From the NCBI RefSeq assembly GCF_001659605.2, contig NC_035164.2:4543870-4607869 (forward strand): a stretch of DNA of 64,000 bases. Reading direction: 5' to 3'. Positions 10,815-20,869 of this stretch are shown here, piece by piece (the first letter of the stretch is position 1; each line of letters opens with the position of its first letter). Source of the stretch: Manihot esculenta. Lineage: Eukaryota; Streptophyta; Magnoliopsida; Malpighiales; Euphorbiaceae. The notes beneath the pieces are model-generated. The model was not told where the DNA came from. It did not search any database and was given only the letters and a program-made list of their open reading frames with translations. The position numbers were made by a program, and so were the translations under genes.

Positions 10815-11776
10815 TGCTTTACCATGGACAGTATTGGCAGAAATGGGGGATTATGTTTGTTGTGGAAGAGCGAAGTTGATGTTTCGGTTAGAAGCTTTTA
10901 TAGTAATTTTATTGATGTGCATGTTAAGTTTCAAGAAAAGGAATGGAGGCTAATTGGCTACTATGGCTTCCTAAAAGCTCAAGACATCAAGCTTCCTGGA
11001 ATTTACTTCGAGACTTATCCATGAGAGACTCTCGGCCTTGGCTTTGCTTAGGTGACTTTAATGGCTTGCTAACTGAGGATGATAAACTTGGAGGTGCAGC
11101 AGTACAAAGGCACTTGATTAATGGTTTTGCAGAGGCTATCTAAGATTGCAAACTGGCTGATATTTCATAGTTGGGGTTTCACTACACTTGGGAGATGATA
11201 AGGAATACTGTGATAGTTTGTCGTGAAAAGTTAGATAATGGCTATAATGAGCTGGTCATCACTCTTTTTCAATGCAATTTCACAAATAATGGTGTCTCCG
11301 GTTTCAGACCATTCTCCAAAAATGGAAAGCAAGCTAGTGCGAATTATAGAAGGCTTCAATTTGATAATAATTGGCTCGGAGAAGCTGAATTAGAACAAGT
11401 GGTGAAAGCATCATGGAATCAATCTTCTGTGTACAATTTTATTAGACGATGGAAGAGTTGTATTGGTGAAATAGAGAAGTGGGGTAGAAATCATAACTCT
11501 GAATTTTGGAAAAAATGGAAGCAGTTGCAAAAAATGTTGGAAGAGGCACGAGATGTCTGTGACGATCGAAAAGTACAACTGCTGTATCAAGAGTGGAATT
11601 TCATCTTGTATAAAGAAGATTACAGAAACATACAAAATGCAAAACAAAAATGGTTACTGCATGGTGGCAAAAACTCAAAATTTTTTCATGCATCAATCCG
11701 AGCTAGATGCAGGAAAGCTGCGATTGAAAAGTTATAGAAAGAAGATGGTAGAATAGTTAGTGGCAGCGCTGATTTG
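10815..11776 (+). pseudogene. LINE ORF2 5' part: endonuclease and linker
   Basis: The reading frames carry MDSIGRNGGLCLLWKSEVDV, then RPWLCLGDFNGLLTEDDKLG (the GDFN catalytic motif of exonuclease-endonuclease-phosphatase enzymes), then GFHYTW. The linker stretch WKQLQKMLEEARDV...WLLHGGKNSKFFHASI precedes reverse transcriptase in plant LINEs. This enzyme nicks target DNA to prime reverse transcription. Several frameshifts and stops break it, and it ends where the copia element begins at 11780. Confidence 0.8.
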
Positions 11777-11779
11777 GAG
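11775..11779 (+). repeat. Target site duplication TGGAG, left copy
   Basis: The 5-bp word TGGAG precedes the copia LTR here and is repeated at 16309-16313 after the second LTR. Confidence 0.9.
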
Positions 11780-11940
11780 TGTTAATGATAAGTTCTGTTA
11801 AGATAGTATTAGCTGTAAATATCTTATTTAAGTGTGTTTGTATTTTGTATTCCCTTAGTTATAGGAACAGAACCGTATATATAAGCTACTGTATACTCTT
11901 GAATAAATGAGTAGAAATACATTCTTTATCTCTTCTCTTA
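11780..11940 (+). repeat. Copia 5' LTR, 161 bp
   Basis: It starts TGTTAATGATAAG and ends CTTCTCTTA. TATATATAAGC near 11875-11885 is the likely TATA box, followed by AATAAA near 11903. It appears identical to 16148-16308. Confidence 0.95.
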
Positions 11941-11953
11941 TGGTATCAGAGCC
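11941..11953 (+). other. Copia primer-binding site (initiator tRNA-Met)
   Basis: TGGTATCAGAGCC directly follows the 5' LTR. It is complementary to the 3' end of plant initiator methionine tRNA, which primes minus-strand synthesis. Confidence 0.9.
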
Positions 11954-11965
11954 TTCTATCCTATA

Positions 11966-14900
11966 ATGACAACATCTCTCCAATCAACTGATTCCAGTGC
12001 TCCTGTACTTTCTTCTTCACCGTCTTCTTCTATTTCCCTTCAAACCTCAAGCCTATTCTCCACACCACCACATGCTCAGCTTTCATTTTCTTTAAAATTG
12101 AAGGAAACCAATTACCTAGCTTGGAAAACCCATTTTCTCCCAATTATCAAGTGTTATAATCTTAATCGGCACATTGATGGATCATCTGTACCAGCTCCTA
12201 TCACAACAAATCAAACAACTAATCAAGCTGAGCCAAATCCCGATTATCTCAAGTGGATGCACGAAGATCATCTACTATTAAGTTGGATCTGTTCTTCTTT
12301 GACAGAGGAAGTCATGCCTTATGTTACGGGAATTGAAACAGCTTATGAAGCCTGGCTTTCGCTCTCAGAGGCGTTTGGGACCAGCAACAGCGCTAAGCGC
12401 GTTCAGTTACATATTGCATTGCAAAATCTGCAATTTGGTAATAAATCAATTTCTCAATTTTTGCGAGAGGCTAAGGTGATTGCTGATGAACTTTCTGCAG
12501 CCGGAACCCCTATATCCACTGATGAGTTCAATGCTACAATCTTTCGACTCTTACCTTCTGAGTATCATCCGGTAATTGCTACGCTTTCCGCCAGCAAAAT
12601 GAAGGTCACTTTCTCTGAACTTTCTGGCCAGTTAATGGCCCATGAAATTCTTATACAGGGTTCCGGCCGCTCTGTTTCTATTCAGGCGAATCTTGCTCGG
12701 CAAACCAACAATGGGTCACGTCAATCTCAGTCACAACGTGGTTCTAATCGTAACTTTGGCAACTCTGGTTCTAATAGATCTTCTGGTGGTTCTAAACGCT
12801 GGTATCCTAATCCGTGTCAAATTTGCGGATTAAATAATCATCAAGCAAAATGGTGTAGGAAACGATATGACCAGGATACAGCAAAGATTACTGCAAATAC
12901 TGCCACTACTCATGTTTCTCAAGACTCTAACACCTGGTTTGCAGATACAGCTGCGTCTCATCATATGACACCAGACTTGGCCGCGCTTGATATTTCAGAT
13001 GAGTATACGGGACCGGACAAGGTTACTGTAGGTAATGGTTCTGGTTTGTCTATTAAGCATATTGGGAATCGTTTTGTTTCTACTCCTCATGCTCAACTTA
13101 AATTGAATAACATTCTACATGTTCCTTCTATGCAAAATCAGTTGCTGTCTGTTAATCAGTTTGCTATTGATAATCATTGTTCTTTTAAATTTGACTCTGC
13201 TGGGTTTGTTGTGAAGCACAAGCCAAGTAAACAAGTATTGTTTAGAGGGCCAGCTGAAGATGGGGTATACAAGTTTTCGTTACCACTAGTTTCACAGAGA
13301 AGGGCTTTCCATTCCATTCGCAGTACTCCACCAGATTGGCACTCACGTTTGGGTCATCCTCAGCACTCAACTGTTTCTTTTATTATTTCTCAATTTCGTT
13401 TGTCTAGTTCTTCAATAAAGCAAACATCTCAACTTTGTGAGGCTTGTTGCTTAGGAAAACATACACAATTGTCTTTATCACCCACTGGTTCTGTTGCAAC
13501 TAAGCCTTTTGAACTTGTACATGGGGATGTCTGGGGCCCAGCTCCTGAGTTCTCCTTTACTGGAGATCGCTATTTTGCATTATTTGTTGATGAATTTTCC
13601 CGCTTTTGTTGGCTGTTTCCAGTTAAAAGGAAGAGTGATGTCTATTCTGTGTTTGTTAAGTTTCACACACTGGTAGAGCGCCAATTTGATACTAAAATGC
13701 AAAGCTTCCAATCTGATTGGGGTGGGGAGTTCCGTTCTATTAATAAGTATCTTACTGATCATGGTATCCATCATCGGATTACCTGTCCACATACTCATCA
13801 GCAAAATGGCACTGTTGAACGGAAGATACGTCATGTTGTTGATACCTGTTTGGCTTTACTTGCCCACTCTTCAGTTCCATTTCGGTTTTGGAATTTTGCA
13901 ATGACTACCGCTGCTTATTTGGTTAATCGATTGCCTTCTCCAGTACTTGACAAGAATTCTCCGTTTCAGAAATTATTTGGTAAACCACCAGATTATAATT
14001 TTCTACGAGTCTTTGGGTGCACTATGTATCCTTTACTCCGGCCTTTCAACCAACACAAATTTTCTTTTCGGACAGCAGCTTGTGTTTTTCTTGGGTATTC
14101 TAGTGATCATTATGGCTATATATGTTTTAATCCATCTGATCAAAGAATTTATCTTAGCAGGCATGTTCGGGTTGATGAGCATCGTTTTTTGTACAAAGAA
14201 GCTAATGTTGCTAAATCTTCAATACTTGGCAAACCTGGTTGTCATTTTGATCCTTCACCATGGCTTACTGTGACTGCTTCACTTACTTCTCCGGTACCAA
14301 GTTCTGGTGATGTTAGCTCACAGCCTTTGCCTGTTCGTAATACTGAACTTATGGTTCCAAATACACCAATACCGGCAGCCTTAGTTTGTGAATCTCCCAC
14401 CACTTCTGCTGCTAATAGTCATTCTGTTAGTAAGGATACTCCTGCTGCTGTTGCAATTATTTCCACCCCAGCTTCAACTCCACCTCCGCCTCCACCTCCA
14501 CCTCCGCCTCGCAGAACTCATACAATGATGCTTCGGGTAAATCCCAAGAAACGCAATTTTGCTTTTCATACTGCTGTGGAGCAGAATCAATGTGAGTTGA
14601 CTGAACCCACTTGTTATTCTAAAGCTATCAACATTCCAGTTTGGCGTGATGCGATGAGTAAGGAGATTTCGGCATTAATTCAGCATAAGACATGGGAACT
14701 TGTTCCAAAACCACCTCATACCAACATTGTGGGTTGCAAATGGGTGTTTAAAGTTAAGAAGAATCCTGATGGTTCTGTTGAGCGATGCAAAGCTCGTTTG
14801 GTGGCGAAGGGTTATAATCAGGTTGAAGGTATTGACTATGCTGCTACCTTCAGTCCTGTTATTAAACCTACAACAATTCGCATTGTTCTTTCTCTGGCCG

Positions 14901-16135
14901 TTTCACTTGATTGGTCTATTCGTCAATTAGACATATCCAATGCATTTCTTAATGGCTATTTGGAGGAAACTGTTTACATGTCACAGCCTCCTGGGTTTTC
15001 TGATTCTCGTTGCCCTCAATTTGTGTGTAAACTGAATAAATCAATTTATGGACTCAAGCAGGCCCCACGAGCATGGTTTCAACGTTTGAGTTCATTTTTG
15101 TTTACTATTGGATTTACAGGTTCTCATACAGATTCTTCTCTGTTTATCCGGGAACAAGGGGGTAACGTTCTTTATATTCTACTTTATGTAGATGATATTA
15201 TCATCACTGGGAGCACTGATTTGGTAGTACAGGAGTGTATTTCTTTAATTGCTGCAGAATTCCAGCTTCGTGATCTTGGAATACTTCATTATTTTCTGGG
15301 CATTGAAGTTCACCATCTTCCCAACGGGATACTTCTTTCCCAACATAAGTATCTTCATGATCTTCTTCTAGCCACAAAAATGGACAAAGCTACTTCAGTC
15401 AAATCTCCTATGGCTACTACTTGTCAATTGCAGATAAATGATGGAGAACCAATGGCAGATCCTAATCTTTATCGGCGAACGGTTGGTGCGTTGCAATACG
15501 CTTGTCTTACACGACCTGATCTTGCTTTTGCTGTGAACAAGCTTTGTCAATTTCTTTCAGCACCAACGAATACTCATTGGGCAGCCTGTAAACGAGTGCT
15601 CCGTTATGTCAACGATACTATTCATCATGGCTTATATATAACTCCATCCAGTGATAAACGATTACAAGCCTTTTGTGATGCCGATTGGGCTGGCAGTGCA
15701 CATGATCGTCGTTCTACTGGAGGATTTGCTCTTTATTTGGGACCGAATCTTATTTCTTGGTCAGCCAAGAAACAACCGACTGTGGCTCGTTCTTCAACTG
15801 AAGCTGAGTACCGAGCTGTTGCCAATACAACTGCTGAAATTATTTGGATTCGGTCTTTACTCAAAGAATTGAAGCAACCCACTCCAAATCCCACTATTAT
15901 TTGGTGTGATAATATAGGGGCTTCTTATTTAGCTGTGAATCCTTGTTTCAAAGCACGAACAAAGCACATTGAGGTTGACTTTCACTTTGTGAGAGAGCAA
16001 GTCAAGGCTGGTAACATTGCTGTTCAATATATTTCTTCTCTTGATCAGCTTGCTGATATTTTTACAAAACCATTATCAACTTCTCGGTTTCTTCAGCATA
16101 AAACCAAGCTTCGAATTCTACAACGGAATTCATAG
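11966..16135 (+). CDS. Copia gag-pol polyprotein, 1389 residues, apparently intact
   Basis: One open frame carries all copia domains in order. A UBN2-type gag spans about 40-230. A CCHC zinc knuckle (CQICGLNNHQAKWC) is near 284. The aspartic protease has WFADTAASHH near 323. GAG-pre-integrase (WHSRLGHP) is near 455. The integrase has acidic residues in HGDVWGP (about 520) and FQSDWGGEF (about 582), and the glutamate in NGTVERK (about 618). A poly-proline linker is near 845. Reverse transcriptase has YVDDIIITGS near 1074, and RNase H has FCDADWAGS near 1236 with EAEYRA. The ATG at 11966 lies 12 bases after the primer-binding site. No stop or frameshift was seen, so the protein may be active. 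It ends 12 bases before the 3' LTR. Confidence 0.95.
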   Translation: MTTSLQSTDSSAPVLSSSPSSSISLQTSSLFSTPPHAQLSFSLKLKETNYLAWKTHFLPIIKCYNLNRHIDGSSVPAPITTNQTTNQAEPNPDYLKWMHEDHLLLSWICSSLTEEVMPYVTGIETAYEAWLSLSEAFGTSNSAKRVQLHIALQNLQFGNKSISQFLREAKVIADELSAAGTPISTDEFNATIFRLLPSEYHPVIATLSASKMKVTFSELSGQLMAHEILIQGSGRSVSIQANLARQTNNGSRQSQSQRGSNRNFGNSGSNRSSGGSKRWYPNPCQICGLNNHQAKWCRKRYDQDTAKITANTATTHVSQDSNTWFADTAASHHMTPDLAALDISDEYTGPDKVTVGNGSGLSIKHIGNRFVSTPHAQLKLNNILHVPSMQNQLLSVNQFAIDNHCSFKFDSAGFVVKHKPSKQVLFRGPAEDGVYKFSLPLVSQRRAFHSIRSTPPDWHSRLGHPQHSTVSFIISQFRLSSSSIKQTSQLCEACCLGKHTQLSLSPTGSVATKPFELVHGDVWGPAPEFSFTGDRYFALFVDEFSRFCWLFPVKRKSDVYSVFVKFHTLVERQFDTKMQSFQSDWGGEFRSINKYLTDHGIHHRITCPHTHQQNGTVERKIRHVVDTCLALLAHSSVPFRFWNFAMTTAAYLVNRLPSPVLDKNSPFQKLFGKPPDYNFLRVFGCTMYPLLRPFNQHKFSFRTAACVFLGYSSDHYGYICFNPSDQRIYLSRHVRVDEHRFLYKEANVAKSSILGKPGCHFDPSPWLTVTASLTSPVPSSGDVSSQPLPVRNTELMVPNTPIPAALVCESPTTSAANSHSVSKDTPAAVAIISTPASTPPPPPPPPPPRRTHTMMLRVNPKKRNFAFHTAVEQNQCELTEPTCYSKAINIPVWRDAMSKEISALIQHKTWELVPKPPHTNIVGCKWVFKVKKNPDGSVERCKARLVAKGYNQVEGIDYAATFSPVIKPTTIRIVLSLAVSLDWSIRQLDISNAFLNGYLEETVYMSQPPGFSDSRCPQFVCKLNKSIYGLKQAPRAWFQRLSSFLFTIGFTGSHTDSSLFIREQGGNVLYILLYVDDIIITGSTDLVVQECISLIAAEFQLRDLGILHYFLGIEVHHLPNGILLSQHKYLHDLLLATKMDKATSVKSPMATTCQLQINDGEPMADPNLYRRTVGALQYACLTRPDLAFAVNKLCQFLSAPTNTHWAACKRVLRYVNDTIHHGLYITPSSDKRLQAFCDADWAGSAHDRRSTGGFALYLGPNLISWSAKKQPTVARSSTEAEYRAVANTTAEIIWIRSLLKELKQPTPNPTIIWCDNIGASYLAVNPCFKARTKHIEVDFHFVREQVKAGNIAVQYISSLDQLADIFTKPLSTSRFLQHKTKLRILQRNS

Positions 16136-16147
16136 CTTGCGAGGGGG
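16136..16147 (+). other. Copia polypurine tract
   Basis: GCTTGCGAGGGGG immediately precedes the 3' LTR (last G at 16147). The GAGGGGG core is the likely plus-strand primer. Confidence 0.75.
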
Positions 16148-16308
16148 TGTTAATGATAAGTTCTGTTAAGATAGTATTAGCTGTAAATATCTTATTTAAG
16201 TGTGTTTGTATTTTGTATTCCCTTAGTTATAGGAACAGAACCGTATATATAAGCTACTGTATACTCTTGAATAAATGAGTAGAAATACATTCTTTATCTC
16301 TTCTCTTA
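16148..16308 (+). repeat. Copia 3' LTR, 161 bp
   Basis: By eye it is identical to the 5' LTR over its full length. It is followed by TGGAG at 16309-16313, the second target duplication copy. Confidence 0.95.
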
Positions 16309-17790
16309 TGGAGGAAGAAATTACTAATTATTTTAATAAAGTTTTCAAGGGTGGTTTGTTGTATAGTGTTGAAATTCTAAATTTAGTTCAGCCGAAGGTA
16401 GTAGAAGTGCAAAATAACCTTCTCACAGCACCAGTATCACTTGATGAAGTTAAAACAATAGCATTTGATATGCCGCTAAAAAAATCACCTGAACCAGATG
16501 AAATTAATTTGGCTTTCTATAAGAAGTACTGCATGTGATAGGAGAGGATGTTTAGAGGGCTTGTAACTTATAGCTTGAAACAGGTACTTCCTCGGATTCT
16601 TTAACTAATACTCATATTGTTCTTATACCTAAGTGTGAAAATCTTGCGAGTATGAAAGATTATTTCCCTATCTCACTTTGCAATGTGCTTTCTATAAGAA
16701 TTTGCTGCCTGAATGATGAGAGTCAGGCTGTTTTTGTGCTTGGACAACTGATTTCAGATAATGTTGCTGTGACTTTTGAATTATTACATAATACCAAGGG
16801 CAGAAAGAGTAACAAGGTTAGGGCTTGTACTTTAAAAATAGACATCTCTAAAGCCTATGATAGCATCCACTGAGATTTTCTCAAGAGCATGATGGTCCGA
16901 ATGTGTTTTTGTAATAAATGGGTAGACTGGATTATGATGTGTGTTACAAATGTTAGATTTTCTATGTTACTTAATGGCAAGAAAGTGGGTCCTATTATTC
17001 CGAGTAGAGGATTAGGGCAGGAGTGTCCTTTATCACCTTATTTGTTTCTATTTTATGTAGAATGCCTCTCTTTTTTGTTCCATAAAGCTAGTAGGTTGGG
17101 TATTTTGCACGGTGTGAAGGTAGGTAGAAGTTGCCCAAGTATTACTCATCTCCTTTTTGCGGATGATTCGTTCTTCTTTTTTGAAGGTTCGGTGGAGGAT
17201 GCAACTACTGTTAGAGATATTTTAGTAAAATATAAAAATGCTTCTAGGCAGTTTATCAATTTTACTGAATCTGAGATTTTCTTTAGTCCTAATTTAAGCA
17301 TGGAAGTGAAAGATAATATCTCTACTATTCTGAATGTTTCCGATCAGCTAAGGGATAGCAATTACCTTGGACTTCTATCTTTGATTGGAAGATTTAAGAA
17401 GCAAGTATTTGGATTTCTTTGGGATCAATTAGAAAATAGGATTAGTAACTGGTCAAACAGGTTTCTTTCTAGAGCTAGAAAGGAGACTTTAATCAAATCA
17501 GTAGTGGCTCAGGTTATACCCACTTATTGTATGAGTGTGTTTAAACTTTCTATTTCTGTATGTGACACTTTGCAAAAAAGGATGAACAAATATTGGTAGG
17601 GTAAGAAAATGGATGGGAGGAGGAGCATTCATTGGCTTGTGTGGGATAGGATTTATGGACATAAGAGGATGGGTGGGATGGGTTTTTGTGATCTTCATTG
17701 TTTTAACATGGCCATATTAGTGAAGTAGAGGTGGCATCTTATAACGGAACTAAATACTCTTTTTCAAAGATCTTCAAAGCTAAATATTTT
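16309..17790 (+). pseudogene. LINE reverse transcriptase remnant
   Basis: The frame resumes after the copia element with EEEITNYFNKVFKGG and LDEVKTIAFDMPLKKSPEPD. Reverse transcriptase motifs follow: PISLCNV, LKIDISKAYDSIH (first catalytic aspartate), GLGQECPLSPYLF, and LLFADDSFFF (the FADD catalytic pair). The tail LSRARKETLIKSVVAQVIPT is typical of plant LINEs. In the active protein this domain copies LINE RNA at the nicked target. A TGA after SIH near 16871, a TAG near 17597 and other breaks make it non-functional. Confidence 0.85.
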
Positions 17791-18391
17791 GACGAGTGTC
17801 GAATCCGTCAATTTAATTTCACTTCTCTTTTGTTGATTAATAAAAACTTGTAGATAGAGTGAGTATCGATCTCACAGATACCTTAATTCTGTTTACTTTA
17901 GATGACTAATTGAAATAGAAGAGTAGTTTAATACAAAAAGTGAGAAGAAGAGAGTTTTTGATAAAAGTGGTTTTACCTTAAACAAGCCATGAAAAATAAA
18001 CTTTAAAATAAATAAATAAATAATGCAATTAAAATTTGAGAAATAAATAATTAATTAAAACTTTCGGCTGAAGGTAATCAAATTGAGGTGTTTTGCAATT
18101 GATCATTGGTTAGAAAAATAATTCATGTTATTATCTATTGTTTGGTTATAGTGGTTAAACACGCGAATCATACCAATTCTTCCTTATGAATAAATTGTTA
18201 CTTGTAATTGAGAAAACCCAAACTTGATCAATAAAAATACGCGTTTTCTTTAAATTAAATCTATTAATTCCTTAACATAAACTAATATGTTAATTGTTAC
18301 TTGTTATTAATCTAATTAAATAATTACGGATTTAATTGCACTGATTAGCAATATGTTGTCTTCTCAAGAGATTCAACGGGCCCCTTAAATT

Positions 18392-18573
18392 CTCAAAAAA
18401 ACAATAATGGAGGTGGTGTTCCTCGAATTCAAAAATTAATAGAAAATAGAAATATGAAAAAACTTGAAGTACATAACCTCAACTCAAAAAAACAATAATG
18501 GAGGTGGTGTTCCTCGAATTCAAAAATTAACAGAAAATAGAAATATGAAAAAAATTGAAGTACATAACCTCAC
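18392..18573. repeat. 91-bp direct tandem duplication
   Basis: Two adjacent copies start at 18392 and 18483 (CTCAAAAAAACAATAATGG) and differ at only a few bases. No coding frame was seen. Confidence 0.9.
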
Positions 18574-18954
18574 AACTTGAATAAAACCTCAATTTAAATT
18601 AACTTTCAACTGAAAATAATTGTTTAGCCTCTAAAAGACATAATAAAATTTAGAAGAAAAGAAGAAGAAAAAGGAAAGAAGATGGAGAAGAAGAGAGGGG
18701 GCGACAACAAGAGAGGAGAGAGGGAAGAGAAATATCATGCCTAGGTTTAATTGTAGGAGCCTTTATATTGGCACAAAAAGATAAAATTTAATAATTTAAA
18801 ATAAACTCTACTACTCTTATCTTATCTCTATCATAATCTGATTGAGTTTGATTCAACTTGATCTCACTTGAAGCTGATCTTATCCTTATTTGGGTGGCAA
18901 AATCTGCTGAGGTAGTGCTTTCTGAAACTCTCCATCGTCTTAAGCTACAGGTTT

Positions 18955-20666
18955 TGTAATATCCGGCTAGAATCCGGCATCGGAATTCCTGTCGTCCGGT
19001 GGAATCCAGGATGTCGGAATTCTCTAGAAGGGTAAGATTTATGTTTTTCTAAAGTAATGTAGTATGTTTTACTGTTTTTAAGCTAAAATGAAAAGAGGTT
19101 TTGCAAGAAAAGAACCAAGGCAGAAAAGCCAGGTTCGGCCGCCGAAGGTGACATTCGGCCGCCGAACTTGCATGGCTTTCGGTTTCACGATAGGCCGCCG
19201 AAGGTGGTCTGGCCAACCACCTATAAAAGGCCCTCAGTCGGTTGAAAGGATAAGAATGAGTTTATCTTTTCACTTTCTGAGGTGAGACTCTGTCTTCCTT
19301 AAGTTTTCTTCATGTTTTCATTACATCTTGTAAAGATTTGATTGAGTTTTATGTTAGTTTGAAGGTTTTGACCGTCACCGGCGCTAGGATTCAGATCGGC
19401 TTAAGGCCGCCAGAACCCGTAGCAAGCCTGCTATACTCTCTGAGTACCTGTAAAATCTCATACATGGTCATACATTTTCTGTGAAAATAAAAACTTTTCT
19501 CTGGACCAAGACTTAACCTGTGCATGCATTATCTCTGTACTCTGTACCCCTGACTAGAGCTTGTTCTAGATGGGTTAATTCATACCTGTGAGCTAAAAAC
19601 ACAAAGTTGTGAATTTTGGAGAGTTTGAAGGAGAGTTACTCCAAAACTCCACGTTAGGATCGTTCATCTTCTTGGTTTCAAGAGGTAAGTGAAGATCCTG
19701 AGCTTGTTTTCGTGATTTATGGAAGATTTTTGAGGTTTTGGGGGAGAGTTGCATGATTAGGGTAAAAGAGAGTTTTTTTGATATTTTTGTGAGAAAAGCT
19801 TGTATATGTGTTATAAGTTTTGTGTTGTTGGGGTTTTAAGGTAGTTTTTGACCCCTTTGAGCATATACTTGGGTGTATGCATGTTGAGGAGTTGAGGTGT
19901 TTGAGTTGGAGGAAGATTGGTGCATTTTGGCGTGAGGCAGAGCAAGGTTCTGCCTTGCTGATGAACCCAGCTTCGGCCGCCAAATGTGCTGAGGAGGTGG
20001 CTTCGGTTGTCTAAGCTTGCCCCCGAGCCTTTGGACTTTCGGCTCTGGAGGGGAGTTTCGACCGCCGAAGATGCCCCCGAAAGTTAGAGACTTTCGTCTC
20101 TGGAGTGCCTTTCAGCCCCCGAAAGGGTTCGGCTGCCGAAAGTTGAGATTCGACCGCCGAAGGTGCATGAGTTTCGGCTCTGGAGAGGACTTTCGGCCGC
20201 CGAACCTGCCGCCGAAAGTGTCCTGTCCAACCTTCCTTTGCATGCTTTGCATGGATGTTTGAGTGAGTTTAAGGGGATTCTTGGGGAGTTTAATAGAGTT
20301 GTTCATAAGCTAGTTTGGTCCCTCATTTGAGTCCATCTGTGTAGGCACAAACCAAAGGAACCAGAGAGAGCAGCAGTGAGTACTGCTCCAGCGTTTACAG
20401 AGCCTGCAGAGTCAGTCCAGATAGTCAGAGGTGAGTGGAATTAAACTTAATTCTTTTAATTAAAAAAATAAAATACTTTTAGTATAATTCATGCATCATG
20501 AGTATGCAGTAGGTTGTTTGCATTAGAATCCACGAATATGTTGCATTGCATAGTTATTTGTTCATGTGGGTGAATGCTGAATGATCCAATAGTTTCTGAG
20601 AGAAGTCCAGGAGCCTTTGACTACGCCCTGGCAGGTATAGAGAAGTCCAGTTTTGGGGTCATTAAA
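18955..20666 (+). mobile_element. Rearranged solo gypsy LTR, plus orientation
   Basis: It begins TGTAATATCCGGCTAGAATC, matching the minus-strand start of the 1-2365 LTR. It ends GGGGTCATTAAA, a decayed version of the family end. GGTTT flanks both sides (18950-18954 and 20667-20671), consistent with a solo LTR left after LTR-LTR recombination. A block at about 19370-19590 carries LTR-terminal sequence (CCGGCGCTAGGATTCAGATC) in inverted orientation, so the copy is rearranged. There are no internal retroviral genes. Confidence 0.75.
19134..19225 (+). promoter_or_regulatory. LTR core promoter: dyads upstream of TATA box
   Basis: Two TTCGGCNGCCGAA sites at 19134 and 19154 lie upstream of CCTATAAAAGG near 19212-19222. 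This is the same order as in the LTRs at 2001 and 51798. Two further dyads lie downstream at 20128 (centre T) and 20192. Confidence 0.6.
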
Positions 20667-20869
20667 GGTTTGGTCAAGGTTATAATCTTCTAGTCCAAAA
20701 ATCCTTTAATTCAGCCTATTTTCGTTTTTTTTTTTCTCAACTTCTACTAAAAAAACCTATCCAAAATTAAGTTTCAAGTAAAATTAAATATTTATATCAA
20801 AATCATAATAAAATTATGGAATTAAATAAGAAAAAGATCGTGAGTTTTGCAACTCAAAAAATTTCCATA

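Larger units (their letters stand above)
11780..16308 (+). mobile_element. Complete Ty1/copia retrotransposon with identical LTRs
   Basis: The element has two 161-bp LTRs (11780-11940 and 16148-16308) that appear identical base for base, a perfect initiator-Met primer-binding site, one uninterrupted polyprotein frame, a polypurine tract and a 5-bp duplication TGGAG. It lies inside the LINE in the same orientation. Identical LTRs and an open frame indicate very recent insertion. The LTR starts TG and ends TA, not the usual CA; this non-canonical TGTA terminus type is known in plants. It may be autonomous. Confidence 0.95.
17793..20868. mobile_element. Unclassified insertion in the LINE
   Basis: LINE protein similarity stops after FKAKYF (about 17792) and resumes at NRDFLEVSLGRSPSY (about 20868). 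The intervening 3.1 kb, minus the solo LTR at 18955-20666, is about 1.36 kb. It is AT-rich, contains a 91-bp direct repeat, and has no recognised gene. The left end contains GTCGAATCCGTCAATTT and a block GAGTATCGATCTCACAGATA, which look like common retroelement-derived repeats. Exact ends and target duplication were not resolved. Confidence 0.6.

Noticed and set aside
13494..13904. Overlapping frames in the copia integrase region
   Set aside because: They are alternate-frame shadows of the 1389-codon polyprotein.
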